A DNA stretch of 64,000 bases, taken from contig NZ_CP137134.1 in NCBI RefSeq assembly GCF_033095785.1, forward strand, positions 2,294,001 through 2,358,000. The letters are read 5' to 3'. The first letter of the stretch is position 1. The number at the start of each line of letters is the position of its first letter. Below are positions 16,991 through 26,550 of this stretch, one piece after another. Position numbers and translations under genes: made by a program. Below the pieces are notes generated by a model. The model saw only the letters and a program-made list of their open reading frames with translations. It did no database searches and had not been told where the DNA came from. Source of the stretch: Nitrosospira sp. Is2 (lineage in GTDB: Bacteria > Pseudomonadota > Gammaproteobacteria > Burkholderiales > Nitrosomonadaceae).

Positions 16991-19255
16991 ATGCGCTCAT
17001 CGGCCACGCCATCTGGTTTTTCCCGCGGCTCACGTCTCGGGCGCGTTATTAAGGCGGCCCTGAAATATGTTCCGGTACTGCCCGTGATTCTGGTTAGCGC
17101 GTGCAGCGGCAACCCCTGGAATAGCCCCTACCCTGCCGCGGATGCAGACAAAAATATACTTTATAGCGCCTTTGCGGAACGCCCCAAGCACCTGGACCCG
17201 GTGCAGTCCTATAGCTCAAACGAAATTCTGTTTACGGCTCAGATCTACGAGCCGCCGCTGCAATACCATTATCTGAAGCGTCCTTATGAACTGATCCCAT
17301 CGGCAGCAGTAAAAATGCCGGTGGTACAATATTTCGGCCAGAGCGGGGAGCGGCTGGCGGATGACGCCAATGCAGCGCAGATCGCCTATACGGTTTATGA
17401 AATTTCGATCAAGCCCGGAATTCGTTACCAACCTCACCCCGCATTTGCCAGAAACGAGGGCGGTGAACTTCTCTATCATTCCCTGTCAGCAAAGGATCTT
17501 GCGGGCATTTACAAGCTGAGTGACTTTCCCCTTAGCGGCTCGCGGGAACTCACGGCTCATGACTACGTTTTCCAGGTTAAGCGGTTGGCGCATCCGAAGC
17601 TGCATTCACCGATACTGGGTTTGATGTCGGACTATATCGTCGGACTTAAGGAATATTCAGCAACGCTGGAGACTGTAGCGGCCCAGGCGCAGTTCAACCA
17701 AAAAGGCGCGGACACCTATCTGGACCTCCACAGTTTCCCTCTCGAGGGCGCCCAGGTTGTGGATACGCATACTTATCGCATCAAGATCAAGGGGAAATAC
17801 CCGCAGTTCCTGTACTGGCTGGCAATGCCTTTTTTTGCGCCCATCCCGTGGGAGGCGGAGCGTTTTTACGGTCAACGCGGAATGGCGGAAAAAAACATCA
17901 CACTGGACTGGTACCCCGTGGGTACTGGTCCCTATATGTTGACCGAAAACGATCCAAACCGCGTAATGATACTTGAGAAAAACCCGAATTTTCACGGCGA
18001 AGCCTATCCGACGGAAGGCCCACCCGAGGACGTAGACGAGGGCTTGCTGAAGGATGCCGGCAAGCCGTTGCCATTCATTGAGAAAGTCATATACAGCCGT
18101 GACAAGGAAAGCATTCCGCGCTGGAACAAGTTCCTCCAGGGATACTATGACGCTTCCGCCATTGGTTCCGACAGTTTCGATCAGGCAGTACAACTGACGG
18201 GGCAGGGAGAAGCCACAGTGACGGAAGCGATGAAGCAGCAGGGCATCAGGCTGGAAACCGCTGTGGCAGCGTCCACCAATTATATGGGTTTTAATATGTT
18301 AGACCCGGTAGTAGGCGGTGTAGGTAAGCAGGGACAGGAGGCGGCAAGAAAGCTGCGGCAGGCGATCTCGATTGCAGTTGATTACGAAGAGTACGTTTCG
18401 ATATTTGCCAACGGCCGTGGCATTCCGGCGCAAGGGCCGATCCCGCCGGGTATCGCAGGCCATCGCGAGGGCAAGGAGGGTGTGAACCCAGTAGTGTACG
18501 ATTGGGTCAATGGACGTGCTCGGCGCAAACCGATCGAAGCTGCAAAAGCGCTTCTGGCTGAGGCGGGCTATCCGAACGGCAGGGATGCCCGGACGGGAGC
18601 GCCGCTGGTACTGTACTTTGACGTTACCGCCCGTAGCGCCGAGGATAAATCAAGTCTCGACTGGATGCGGAAACAATTTCAGAAACTCAATATCCAGCTC
18701 GTGGTCCGAAGTACAGACTACAACCGTTTCCAGGACAAGATACGCAAGGGCAATGCGCAAATTTTCGAGTGGGGATGGAATGCGGACTACCCGGACGCGG
18801 AGAATTTCCTGTTCCTTCTGCACGGTCCGCAGCGAAAGGCGGGGAGCGAGGGCGAAAACGCCTCAAATTACTCTAATTCCGAATACAACCGATTGTTCGA
18901 GCAGATGAAGAATATGGAGAACGGCCCGGAACGCCAACGCATCATTGACCGCATGGTGAGCATCCTGCGTCGCGATGCGCCTTGGCTATGGGGTTATCAC
19001 CCCAAGGAGTACGGGTTATATCACGCGTGGTACGAGAATGTTAAGCCGAACAGACTGTCACACAACAATATTAAATACTTCCGCATAGATGGCAGCTTGA
19101 GAGCCGAGAAACGGCGAGAATGGAATGAACCAGTGCTGTGGCCGGTTGTGCTGGTAGCAATACTGCTTTTGGCCAGCCTGATCCCCGCGGTAATGGTTTA
19201 TCGCCACAGGGAACGGAGCGCGGGAATAACCAGCCGCGACATCAAGCCCGCTTGA
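16991..19255 (+). CDS. Extracellular solute-binding lipoprotein of a peptide-type ABC importer (family 5)
   Basis: 754 residues from ATG 16991; the frame is open further upstream. The sequence VLPVILVSACSGN is a lipobox, so the mature protein should be lipid-anchored at its Cys. The body matches the SBP_bac_5 fold of oligopeptide/dipeptide binders: AERPKHLDPVQSYSS near the start, WYPVGTGPYML, NPNFHG, ISIAVDYEEY and the FEWGWNADYPDAENFLFLL segment resembling YejA-type proteins. Unusually it also ends in a hydrophobic helix (VVLVAILLLASLIPAVMVY) followed by basic residues, giving anchors at both ends. Two permeases and a double ATPase follow, so it captures the substrate, probably a peptide, for import. 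The start is uncertain because no good ribosome binding site is seen. Confidence 0.8.
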   Translation: MRSSATPSGFSRGSRLGRVIKAALKYVPVLPVILVSACSGNPWNSPYPAADADKNILYSAFAERPKHLDPVQSYSSNEILFTAQIYEPPLQYHYLKRPYELIPSAAVKMPVVQYFGQSGERLADDANAAQIAYTVYEISIKPGIRYQPHPAFARNEGGELLYHSLSAKDLAGIYKLSDFPLSGSRELTAHDYVFQVKRLAHPKLHSPILGLMSDYIVGLKEYSATLETVAAQAQFNQKGADTYLDLHSFPLEGAQVVDTHTYRIKIKGKYPQFLYWLAMPFFAPIPWEAERFYGQRGMAEKNITLDWYPVGTGPYMLTENDPNRVMILEKNPNFHGEAYPTEGPPEDVDEGLLKDAGKPLPFIEKVIYSRDKESIPRWNKFLQGYYDASAIGSDSFDQAVQLTGQGEATVTEAMKQQGIRLETAVAASTNYMGFNMLDPVVGGVGKQGQEAARKLRQAISIAVDYEEYVSIFANGRGIPAQGPIPPGIAGHREGKEGVNPVVYDWVNGRARRKPIEAAKALLAEAGYPNGRDARTGAPLVLYFDVTARSAEDKSSLDWMRKQFQKLNIQLVVRSTDYNRFQDKIRKGNAQIFEWGWNADYPDAENFLFLLHGPQRKAGSEGENASNYSNSEYNRLFEQMKNMENGPERQRIIDRMVSILRRDAPWLWGYHPKEYGLYHAWYENVKPNRLSHNNIKYFRIDGSLRAEKRREWNEPVLWPVVLVAILLLASLIPAVMVYRHRERSAGITSRDIKPA

Positions 19256-19278
19256 GCACCGCCTAAAATCAAGATTAG

Positions 19279-20256
19279 ATGCTTAACTACATTGTCCGGC
19301 GTTTGTTTTACGCGATTCCAATTCTGATTGGCGTTAACCTGATTACTTTCACCTTGTTTTTCGTGGTGAATACGCCCGACGATATGGCTCGGATGCAGCT
19401 TGGCATCAAGCGCGTGACGCCCGAGGCCATCGTCCGGTGGAAGCAGGAGCGTGGATACGACAAGCCGTTGATGTTCAATAATGCCGAGCAAGGTTTCTCC
19501 AAACTGACCCGGACGGTTTTTTTTGAGAAGTCGGTATCCATGTTTGCGTTCCGTTTTGGCCGGGCCGACGACGGGCGCGATATTGCCTATGAGATAAGAA
19601 AACGGATGATACCCAGTCTTTCAATTGCGCTGCCGGTATTCTTGCTGGGACTGGGCGTCTATATCGTGTTTGCGCTGACGATGGTGTTTTTTCGGGCGAC
19701 GTATGTGGATTTCTGGGGTGTGGTACTATGCGTCGCGCTAATGTCCATCTCCAGCCTCTTCTACATTATCGGCGGACAATTCCTGATCAGCAAACTATGG
19801 CATCTCGTACCTATTTCAGGTTACGGCTACGGGATGGACGCTGCGAAGTTCCTCATACTGCCCGTGATTATCGGCGTGATTAGCGGCGCCGGAGCCAATA
19901 CTCGCTGGTACCGCACGATCTTTCTTGAAGAAATGAGCAGGGATTACGTCCGCACCGCGCGGGCCAAGGGTTTATCAGAGCGTATCGTGCTGTTTGGGCA
20001 CGTGCTGAGAAATGCGCTCATACCGATATTGACTGGAACGGTGGTCGTGATCCCTTTGCTTTTTCTGGGCAGTCTCATTGCCGAGTCCTTTTTTGGCATC
20101 CCGGGTTTGGGGAGTTATACCATCGATGCGATCAATTCACAGGATTTTGCGGTGGTGCGGGCTATGGTTTTTCTTGGATCCCTGTTGTATATCGTCGGGC
20201 TGATATTGACGGATATTTCCTATACGCTGGTCGACCCCAGAATAAGAATGGAATAA
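19279..20256 (+). CDS. ABC transporter permease (DppB/YejB type)
   Basis: 325 residues. It begins with the typical MLNYIVRRLFYAIPILIGVNLITF first helix and has about six membrane segments. The EAA-like loop RDYVRTARAKGLSERIVLFGHVLRNALIPI contacts the ATPase. The IAESFFGIPGLG segment and the C-terminal VDPRIRME are hallmarks of oligopeptide permease subunits. It forms the inner-membrane channel with the next gene. It lies 23 bases after the binding-protein gene in an apparent four-gene operon. Confidence 0.92.
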   Translation: MLNYIVRRLFYAIPILIGVNLITFTLFFVVNTPDDMARMQLGIKRVTPEAIVRWKQERGYDKPLMFNNAEQGFSKLTRTVFFEKSVSMFAFRFGRADDGRDIAYEIRKRMIPSLSIALPVFLLGLGVYIVFALTMVFFRATYVDFWGVVLCVALMSISSLFYIIGGQFLISKLWHLVPISGYGYGMDAAKFLILPVIIGVISGAGANTRWYRTIFLEEMSRDYVRTARAKGLSERIVLFGHVLRNALIPILTGTVVVIPLLFLGSLIAESFFGIPGLGSYTIDAINSQDFAVVRAMVFLGSLLYIVGLILTDISYTLVDPRIRME

Positions 20257-20278
20257 TGGAGCGATCGCGGCAGTTGTC

Positions 20279-21793
20279 ATGTCTTTCAAACCCGTAGTCC
20301 TGTGGACAGACGCACTCGTCTACCTGCTGGTAGCGGTTGTGCTCGTGCTTGTCTGGCATATACGGCGAAACGAGCACCTTCTGGCTCCGTGGCGGCGCGT
20401 GGGCCATAGCGCGAGCGGTATGTCCGCGCTCACGGTGCTGGTCTTCTTTATCATTACCGGATTACTTGATACGGTACATTTCCGTCCCGCTACCGAACTT
20501 GGCAACGGCGACAACGGCGCGGTTAGTGAGACAGCTTACAGCGTTGAAGTGCTGAGCTTGCTGGACCTAATTGCGGCTCCTCTCCGCACGCGCGTGGAAA
20601 AGACCTATTCCGCGCCGTTTGCCGCTCATCTGTATGCGCGCGAAACGGTAGAGCTTCCGGATGGCGGGCAGACGCGCGAGTTTCCTCGACTGAAGTACGG
20701 CGGAGCGCATTTACAGGACCCGGAACTAGAGCTTATGCCGGACATTATGGCGCGGGCTGCGACGGGCGCAGTAGGGGGGCTGCTCCTCTGCGGTGTCCTG
20801 ATCGCCTTGCTAGCTGTGACATTGGCGCGACAAAGAAATGAAACGTTCATGTCCGCACTTGCCGCGATACGGTGCCGTACCACCGCAACCCCATGGTACG
20901 CCGTTAGCATCATGCTCGCGCTGATACTGGTATTACTCGGCGCGGCATTGGCGTTGTGCAGCAGTTACCATATATTCGGCACGGATAAGGTGGGGCAGGA
21001 CGTTTTTTATCTATCGCTTAAAAGCATCCGCACCGGGCTCGTGATTGGCACGCTCACCACATTGATGATGTTGCCTTTTGCGCTGCTCCTGGGTATCACT
21101 GCGGGATATTTCCGTGGCTGGGTGGATGATGTGATTCAATACCTGTATACGACGCTCAGTTCGATTCCCAGCGTTTTGCTGATTGCCGCCGCCGTATTGA
21201 TGATGCAGGTATATATCGAAACTCGTCCGGAGTTGTTCGACACGGTTGCGGCACGCGCCGACCTGCGTCTGCTGTTTCTGTGCGTCATACTCGGGGTAAC
21301 GAGCTGGACCGGCTTGTGTCGGCTGTTGCGCGGTGAAACCCTGAAACTGAGGGAGATGGAGTATATTCAAGCGGCCCATGCGTTCGGTGTGTCTCATTGG
21401 CGGATTATCAGCCGCCACATCCTTCCCAACGTGATGCATATCGTGCTGATATCGACGGTAATGGACTTCAGCGGTCTGGTTCTGGCCGAGGCCGTGCTTT
21501 CTTACGTAGGCGTCGGCGTGGACCCCTCCATGATCAGTTTTGGCACTATGATTAACGCCGCGCGCATGGAAATGGCGCGCGAGCCGATGGTATGGTGGGC
21601 ATTGCTCGCCGCTTTCAGCTTCATGTTTGCGTTGGTATTGAGCGCCAATCTATTCGCTGATGCGGTACAGAATGCTTTTGACCCCCGAGCCAAGAACTTG
21701 TCGACAAGGGTTAAAGCCTTCCACCGAAAAAAAATCCAGAAAAAGCCAGAAGTTGAAACCGCTTCAGCGAGGCCCGAGGACTCATTTTTGTGA
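20279..21793 (+). CDS. ABC transporter permease (DppC/YejE type), enlarged N-terminal region
   Basis: 504 residues, clearly longer than the about 300 of typical DppC/OppC proteins. The C-terminal half is the normal permease, with GTDKVGQDVFYLSLKSIRTGL, an EAA loop (MEYIQAAHAFGVSHWRIISRHILPN) and AEAVLSYVGVGVDPSMISFG. The N-terminal about 220 residues hold three extra predicted helices (near residues 10-28, 47-65 and 155-180) and a hydrophilic stretch of about 100 residues between them, likely periplasmic. YejE-like permeases also have an enlarged N-terminus, which supports a Yej-like system. Its stop overlaps the ATPase start (TGATG). Confidence 0.88.
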   Translation: MSFKPVVLWTDALVYLLVAVVLVLVWHIRRNEHLLAPWRRVGHSASGMSALTVLVFFIITGLLDTVHFRPATELGNGDNGAVSETAYSVEVLSLLDLIAAPLRTRVEKTYSAPFAAHLYARETVELPDGGQTREFPRLKYGGAHLQDPELELMPDIMARAATGAVGGLLLCGVLIALLAVTLARQRNETFMSALAAIRCRTTATPWYAVSIMLALILVLLGAALALCSSYHIFGTDKVGQDVFYLSLKSIRTGLVIGTLTTLMMLPFALLLGITAGYFRGWVDDVIQYLYTTLSSIPSVLLIAAAVLMMQVYIETRPELFDTVAARADLRLLFLCVILGVTSWTGLCRLLRGETLKLREMEYIQAAHAFGVSHWRIISRHILPNVMHIVLISTVMDFSGLVLAEAVLSYVGVGVDPSMISFGTMINAARMEMAREPMVWWALLAAFSFMFALVLSANLFADAVQNAFDPRAKNLSTRVKAFHRKKIQKKPEVETASARPEDSFL

Positions 21794-23952
21794 TGAGCCC
21801 GGTATTGAGAATACAAAATCTCGAAACCATTCTCTACACCGATACAACGGTGGTACATGCGGTGGATGGGCTTACGCTGGAGATTGGGAAAGGCGAGACT
21901 TTCGCCTTGCTAGGCGAATCAGGTTGCGGTAAATCCATGACCGCTCTTTCCATAATGCGGCTTCTGCCCGAGTCGGGCGAAATTGTGGGAGGGTCGGTCA
22001 GGCTGGGCGAAAAGGATTTGCTTCTGCTGCCGGAAGCGGCCATGCGCGGCGTTCGTGGAAAGCGCATCAGCATGATCTTTCAGGAGCCAATGCTAAGCCT
22101 GAATCCGGTCATGACCGTGGCGGAGCAAATCGGCGAGGTTCTTCGCCGCCACTTCGATCTTCGCGGTATGGCCGAGCAAGAGCGCATCGTGGAAATCTTG
22201 AATCAAGTGGGAATACCCGACGCGCCGCGCCGCATGCATGAATATCCGTTTCAGTTCTCGGGTGGAATGAAGCAGCGGATGATGATAGCCATGGCGCTGG
22301 CGGGACAACCCGAGCTTCTAATCGCCGATGAGCCGACGACTGCCCTAGATGTGACCATCCAGGCGCAGGTGCTTGACCTCATGCGTACTCTCCAACAGCG
22401 TGACGGTATGGCGATTCTGCTCATTACGCACGATCTTGGCGTTGCCGCCGAAATGGCGCATCGGGTAGGAATAATGTACGCTGGCGAAATCGTGGAGACT
22501 GCCGCACGGGATGCGTTTTTTCAGGCTCCCGCGCATCCCTATTCGCGCAAGTTGCTCGCTTCCCTTCCGGGGAGAAACAGGCGCCGGCAAGGTTTGCGCC
22601 TGGCAGCCATAAGCGGGAACGTGCCCCCCTTATCGCAGGAATTTGTCGGCTGTCGTTTCGCGGACCGCTGCGAGCATGCATGGGACTTATGTCATGAGGC
22701 GGCACCGGGCTGGTCCATTGTAGCCGGGGAACATCACGTAAGATGTCATCTTTATGGTGCGGACGCCGGATCACTCGCCGCCGAGCAAGCGTCCGGCCGG
22801 CAGCTCCGGGAGAACACCAATACCGTTGATAACCCTGGCGCTGTGGACGAGTTTACAGCGCAGATCGGGTCGCATCCGCCTGCCGGTGCAACCACCACCG
22901 ACGCATATTTGCTGTCGGTTACGGACCTGAAGGTCCACTTTCCCATCCGCAAGGGGCTGATGAAAAACGTGGTGGGATACGTCAAAGCGGTGGATGGCGT
23001 ATCGCTTCACATTGGTCGGGGAAAGACGCTGGCGCTGGTGGGCGAGTCCGGTTGCGGGAAGACAACAGTCGGGAAGAGTATCCTGCAACTCATTCCACCC
23101 ACCTCGGGCAGCGTACGCTACAACGGGCTGGAACTGGTAGGGCTGGAACGCAACCGGCTTAGACGCATGCGTGCCGAGTTCCAGCTAATATTCCAAGACC
23201 CGTATTCCTCGCTCAATCCGAGGATGCGCATCGTCGACATCATCGAAGAAGGCATTAATTCACTGAATGTCGGCAATGGAAGCGACGGAAGAGCGGCGGA
23301 GCTTCAGGCTGGGGTGTTTCCACGAAAGATACCGCAGCGAAAGATACCTCAGGGACAGAGTATGGATGCGCTATTGGATAGCGTCGGGTTGCCGCCCGAA
23401 GCCAAGTGGCGCTATCCGCATGAATTTTCCGGGGGGCAGCGCCAGCGTATTGCAATCGCCCGAGCTTTGGCCGTCAACCCGAAGCTTATCATTTGCGATG
23501 AGCCCACCAGCGCGCTGGACGTCTCCGTGCAAGCCCAGATTTTGAATCTGTTGAAGGAATTGCAGAGCAATCTCGGCTTGGCGTATCTATTCATAACCCA
23601 CAATATCTCCGTGGTGGAATATCTCGCTGATGAAGTCGCTGTGATGTATCTGGGAAGAATCGTCGAACGCGGAACGGTGGATGAAGTGCTGACCAGCCCC
23701 AAGCACCCTTATACTCAGGCCCTGCTGTCGGCGGTGCCGGTGATCGAGCTCGAATCAAAACGCCATATTATCCATTTGCACGGCGATCTTCCCTCACCTG
23801 CGCATCCGCCTGCTGGCTGTCATTTTCACCCCCGGTGCCCGCACGCCATGCCCGTGTGCCGAGAAATTTATCCCGCAACAAGCACATTTAGTTCAACGCA
23901 TACCGCGCGTTGCTATTTGTATCCCCAGGAACAAGATTCTCAGCAAGCTTAA
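21793..23952 (+). CDS. Fused double ABC ATPase of the peptide importer (YejF/DppDF type)
   Basis: 719 residues from ATG 21793; a GTG one codon earlier is less likely. Two complete nucleotide-binding domains are fused. Each has Walker A (GESGCGKS near residue 40, GESGCGKT near residue 416), the signature (FSGGMKQR, FSGGQRQR) and Walker B (LLIADEPTTALD, LIICDEPTSALD). Each ends in the oligopeptide-transporter C-terminal region with cysteine-containing segments (CRFADRCEHAWDLC and CHFHPRCPHAMPVC), which in this family can bind an iron-sulphur cluster. It powers import through the two permeases. Four-base overlap with the upstream gene indicates translational coupling. Confidence 0.95.
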   Translation: MSPVLRIQNLETILYTDTTVVHAVDGLTLEIGKGETFALLGESGCGKSMTALSIMRLLPESGEIVGGSVRLGEKDLLLLPEAAMRGVRGKRISMIFQEPMLSLNPVMTVAEQIGEVLRRHFDLRGMAEQERIVEILNQVGIPDAPRRMHEYPFQFSGGMKQRMMIAMALAGQPELLIADEPTTALDVTIQAQVLDLMRTLQQRDGMAILLITHDLGVAAEMAHRVGIMYAGEIVETAARDAFFQAPAHPYSRKLLASLPGRNRRRQGLRLAAISGNVPPLSQEFVGCRFADRCEHAWDLCHEAAPGWSIVAGEHHVRCHLYGADAGSLAAEQASGRQLRENTNTVDNPGAVDEFTAQIGSHPPAGATTTDAYLLSVTDLKVHFPIRKGLMKNVVGYVKAVDGVSLHIGRGKTLALVGESGCGKTTVGKSILQLIPPTSGSVRYNGLELVGLERNRLRRMRAEFQLIFQDPYSSLNPRMRIVDIIEEGINSLNVGNGSDGRAAELQAGVFPRKIPQRKIPQGQSMDALLDSVGLPPEAKWRYPHEFSGGQRQRIAIARALAVNPKLIICDEPTSALDVSVQAQILNLLKELQSNLGLAYLFITHNISVVEYLADEVAVMYLGRIVERGTVDEVLTSPKHPYTQALLSAVPVIELESKRHIIHLHGDLPSPAHPPAGCHFHPRCPHAMPVCREIYPATSTFSSTHTARCYLYPQEQDSQQA

Positions 23953-23964
23953 GGAATATTCAGA

Positions 23965-25563
23965 ATGGTCAGTCAGGAAGTGGCGCGGCGTCGCACGTTT
24001 GCGATAATTTCTCATCCGGACGCGGGTAAGACGACGCTTACCGAAAAGCTGCTTTTGTTTGCCGGCGCAATTCATATCGCCGGGAGTGTCAAGGCGCGCA
24101 AGGCAAGCCGGCACGCCACCTCGGACTGGATGGAAATCGAGAAACAGCGTGGTATCTCGGTAGCCAGTTCGGTTATGCAGATGGAGTACGCTGGCTGCGT
24201 CATCAACCTTCTGGATACCCCCGGGCATCAGGATTTCTCCGAAGATACGTATCGTGTCCTGACTGCCGTGGATGCAGCCTTGATGGTGATCGATGCAGCC
24301 AACGGTGTCGAAGCGCAGACGTTACGCTTGCTGGACGTATGCCGGGCGCGTAATACGCCTATCATCACGTTCATTAACAAGATGGACCGGGAGGTGCGAC
24401 CCCCGCTGGATCTAATTGATGAGATCGAACGAACGCTGCGCATGGCGGCAGTGCCGTTTACCTGGCCTGTGGGCATGGGTCGCAGTTTCAATGGCGTATT
24501 CGACTTGCAGCGCGACCAGATGCGCGTTTTTCGTCCGGGCTCGGATCGGCTGGATGAGGATGACGAAATCATCCACGGTCTGGATAACCCCGCAATCGCA
24601 CTTCGGTTTGGGGATACCGCCGCCGAAATGCAGCAGGAAATCGAGCTTATACGCGGGGCGTCCCCTGAATTCGACCAAGCCGCCTTCCTTGCCGGGAAGC
24701 AAACACCGGTATTTTTTGGCTCGGCCATCAACAACTTCGGCATCTGTGAAGTCCTTGATGCGCTGGTAGGTCTCGCGCCGCCGCCGGGATCACGCATGGC
24801 CCTGCAGCGCGAAGTGCAACCCGGCGAGCAGAGGTTTTCCGGGGTGGTCTTCAAGATTCAGGCCAACATGAACCCAGCCCACCGTGATCGAATCGCCTTC
24901 GTCAGGATCTGTTCGGGGCGGTTCGAGCGCGGCATGAATCTGAAAATCGTGCGTAACGATAAGGACATTCGGACGAACGGGGTGGTATCGTTTCTCTCTC
25001 AGAGGCGGGACTTGCTAGACATCGCCTATCCCGGCGATATCATCGGCATCCCCAACCATGGAACGCTACAATTGGGGGATACTTTGACAGAAGGTGAACG
25101 CCTGCAGTTTACCGGCTTGCCTTTTTTTGCCCCCGAAATCTTTCAGACGGTGGAAATTGCGGACCCGATGCGGAGCAAGCAGCTCAAATTGGGACTCGCC
25201 CAATTGGGCGAGGAGGGCGCGATCCAGGTATTTCGGCCGCATTCCAGCAGTACTCTGCTGCTGGGCGCCGTGGGTACCCTGCAGTTCGACGTGGTGGCGC
25301 ACCGACTCAAACACGAGTATGGCGTCGACGCGAGGCTCGTCCCCTCCAAGTTCCAGCTTGCGCGTTGGGTTACCGCGGAAGACGAACGCGAACTCAGGCG
25401 CTTTATCGATTCCAACGCGCATCGGGTGGCGTATGACGCAGTCAACGCCCCGGCCTTCCTTGCATCATTTGGCGCTGAACTGAGCGTTGCCGAGGAAAGC
25501 TGGGAAACCATCCGTTTCCACCGAATGCGAGAGCACGCGGGGCTGGTATTTCAGTGTGCGTAA
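23965..25563 (+). CDS. prfC: Peptide chain release factor 3 (RF3)
   Basis: 532 residues, typical of RF3. This translational GTPase recycles RF1 and RF2 after stop-codon termination. The GTP-binding motifs are SHPDAGKTTLTEKLL (G1), a switch region with EKQRGISVASS, DTPGHQDFSEDTYR (G3) and NKMDRE (G4). The central and C-terminal domains FFGSAINNFG, VFKIQANMNPAHRDRIAFVR and the C-terminal RF3 domain follow. It lies 12 bases after the ABC ATPase gene, possibly on the same transcript, although the functions are unrelated. Confidence 0.96.
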   Translation: MVSQEVARRRTFAIISHPDAGKTTLTEKLLLFAGAIHIAGSVKARKASRHATSDWMEIEKQRGISVASSVMQMEYAGCVINLLDTPGHQDFSEDTYRVLTAVDAALMVIDAANGVEAQTLRLLDVCRARNTPIITFINKMDREVRPPLDLIDEIERTLRMAAVPFTWPVGMGRSFNGVFDLQRDQMRVFRPGSDRLDEDDEIIHGLDNPAIALRFGDTAAEMQQEIELIRGASPEFDQAAFLAGKQTPVFFGSAINNFGICEVLDALVGLAPPPGSRMALQREVQPGEQRFSGVVFKIQANMNPAHRDRIAFVRICSGRFERGMNLKIVRNDKDIRTNGVVSFLSQRRDLLDIAYPGDIIGIPNHGTLQLGDTLTEGERLQFTGLPFFAPEIFQTVEIADPMRSKQLKLGLAQLGEEGAIQVFRPHSSSTLLLGAVGTLQFDVVAHRLKHEYGVDARLVPSKFQLARWVTAEDERELRRFIDSNAHRVAYDAVNAPAFLASFGAELSVAEESWETIRFHRMREHAGLVFQCA

Positions 25564-25656
25564 GACACCACCCAGAGGCATTGCTGCGCGCGATCTGATT
25601 GAAGAAGCATTCCTTCCACCGGGGTGTGTAGCCTTGGGGCGGATGGATCAAGCTTA

Positions 25657-26541
25657 TTAGCTGACTTCCGCCAGCAGCCTACCCGTCGTCTGTTCCGCCT
25701 GGCGAAGGTAGCCGCCCCCAAACAGATTGAGATGGTTTAGTATGTGATAGAGATTGTAGAGTGTTTTACGGGTCTCGTACTCGGGTTCCAGGGGGTATGC
25801 TTCCCCATAAGCCGCATAAAACGAATTCGCAAATCCGCCGAATAGCTCGGTCATGGCAATATCCGTCTCACGGTCGCCGTAATACACGGCAGGATCAAAT
25901 ACCACCGGTTGTCCCGAGTCGTCGAAACGAAAATTACCCGCCCATAAATCGCCGTGCAATAGAGAGGGAATCGGCTGCGGACCTGGAAAAAAATGGTCGA
26001 GCCGTTCCATCAATTGCTCACCTTGCTTCTGTAGCCTGCCCGTATAGCCATTCGCTCTCGCCAGCCTCAGCTGATAACCCAGACGGCGTTCGCGCCAGAA
26101 CTCTGTCCATCCGGTTGAGAATTTGTTGATCTGGGGGGTAGAGCCAATCGTGTTGTCGCGTATCCACCCGAATTTTTGCGACGAGAAACGATGCATCGTG
26201 GCAAGTCGCTGCCCCAGGGCGATTGCGCCGCTCCGACCAGCATCGTTCATCTCCAGATACTCCAGCACCAGCCACGCCTCAGTGCTATTGGTCCCCCAGC
26301 ACAGTGGCGCCGGCGCACGCAGGGACCGGGATCCCAGGATTTCCTTGAGCCCTGCCGCTTCCGCCTCGAACATGGCCAAGGCATCCGCGTTGTTCAATTT
26401 GACAAAAAACTCGCGTCCGCTGCCCCCCACCCTATAAGTTCGGTTGATGCAGCCGCCGCCGATGGACGCAACTTTCTCCACAACAAACGGAATCCCTTCT
26501 GAACTGGAGATCTGCGCGGCAATTTCGGTCCATGACGTCAT
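25657..26541 (-). CDS. Fructosamine kinase family protein
   Basis: 294 residues. The family phosphorylates sugar adducts (ketosamines) on proteins or small molecules, leading to deglycation. The choline/fructosamine-kinase fold is visible: VEKVASIGGGCINRTYRVGG as the nucleotide-loop region, FFVKLNN with the ATP-binding lysine, HGDLWAGNFRF with the catalytic Asp, and VFDPAVYYGDRETDIAMTELFGGF with the metal-binding Asp. The end of the protein, LYHILNHLNLFGGGYL, is also family-typical. It lies 9 bases downstream of argH on the same strand, probably in one transcript. True substrate unknown. Confidence 0.9.
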   Translation of the reverse strand: MTSWTEIAAQISSSEGIPFVVEKVASIGGGCINRTYRVGGSGREFFVKLNNADALAMFEAEAAGLKEILGSRSLRAPAPLCWGTNSTEAWLVLEYLEMNDAGRSGAIALGQRLATMHRFSSQKFGWIRDNTIGSTPQINKFSTGWTEFWRERRLGYQLRLARANGYTGRLQKQGEQLMERLDHFFPGPQPIPSLLHGDLWAGNFRFDDSGQPVVFDPAVYYGDRETDIAMTELFGGFANSFYAAYGEAYPLEPEYETRKTLYNLYHILNHLNLFGGGYLRQAEQTTGRLLAEVS

Positions 26542-26550
26542 GAATATACG

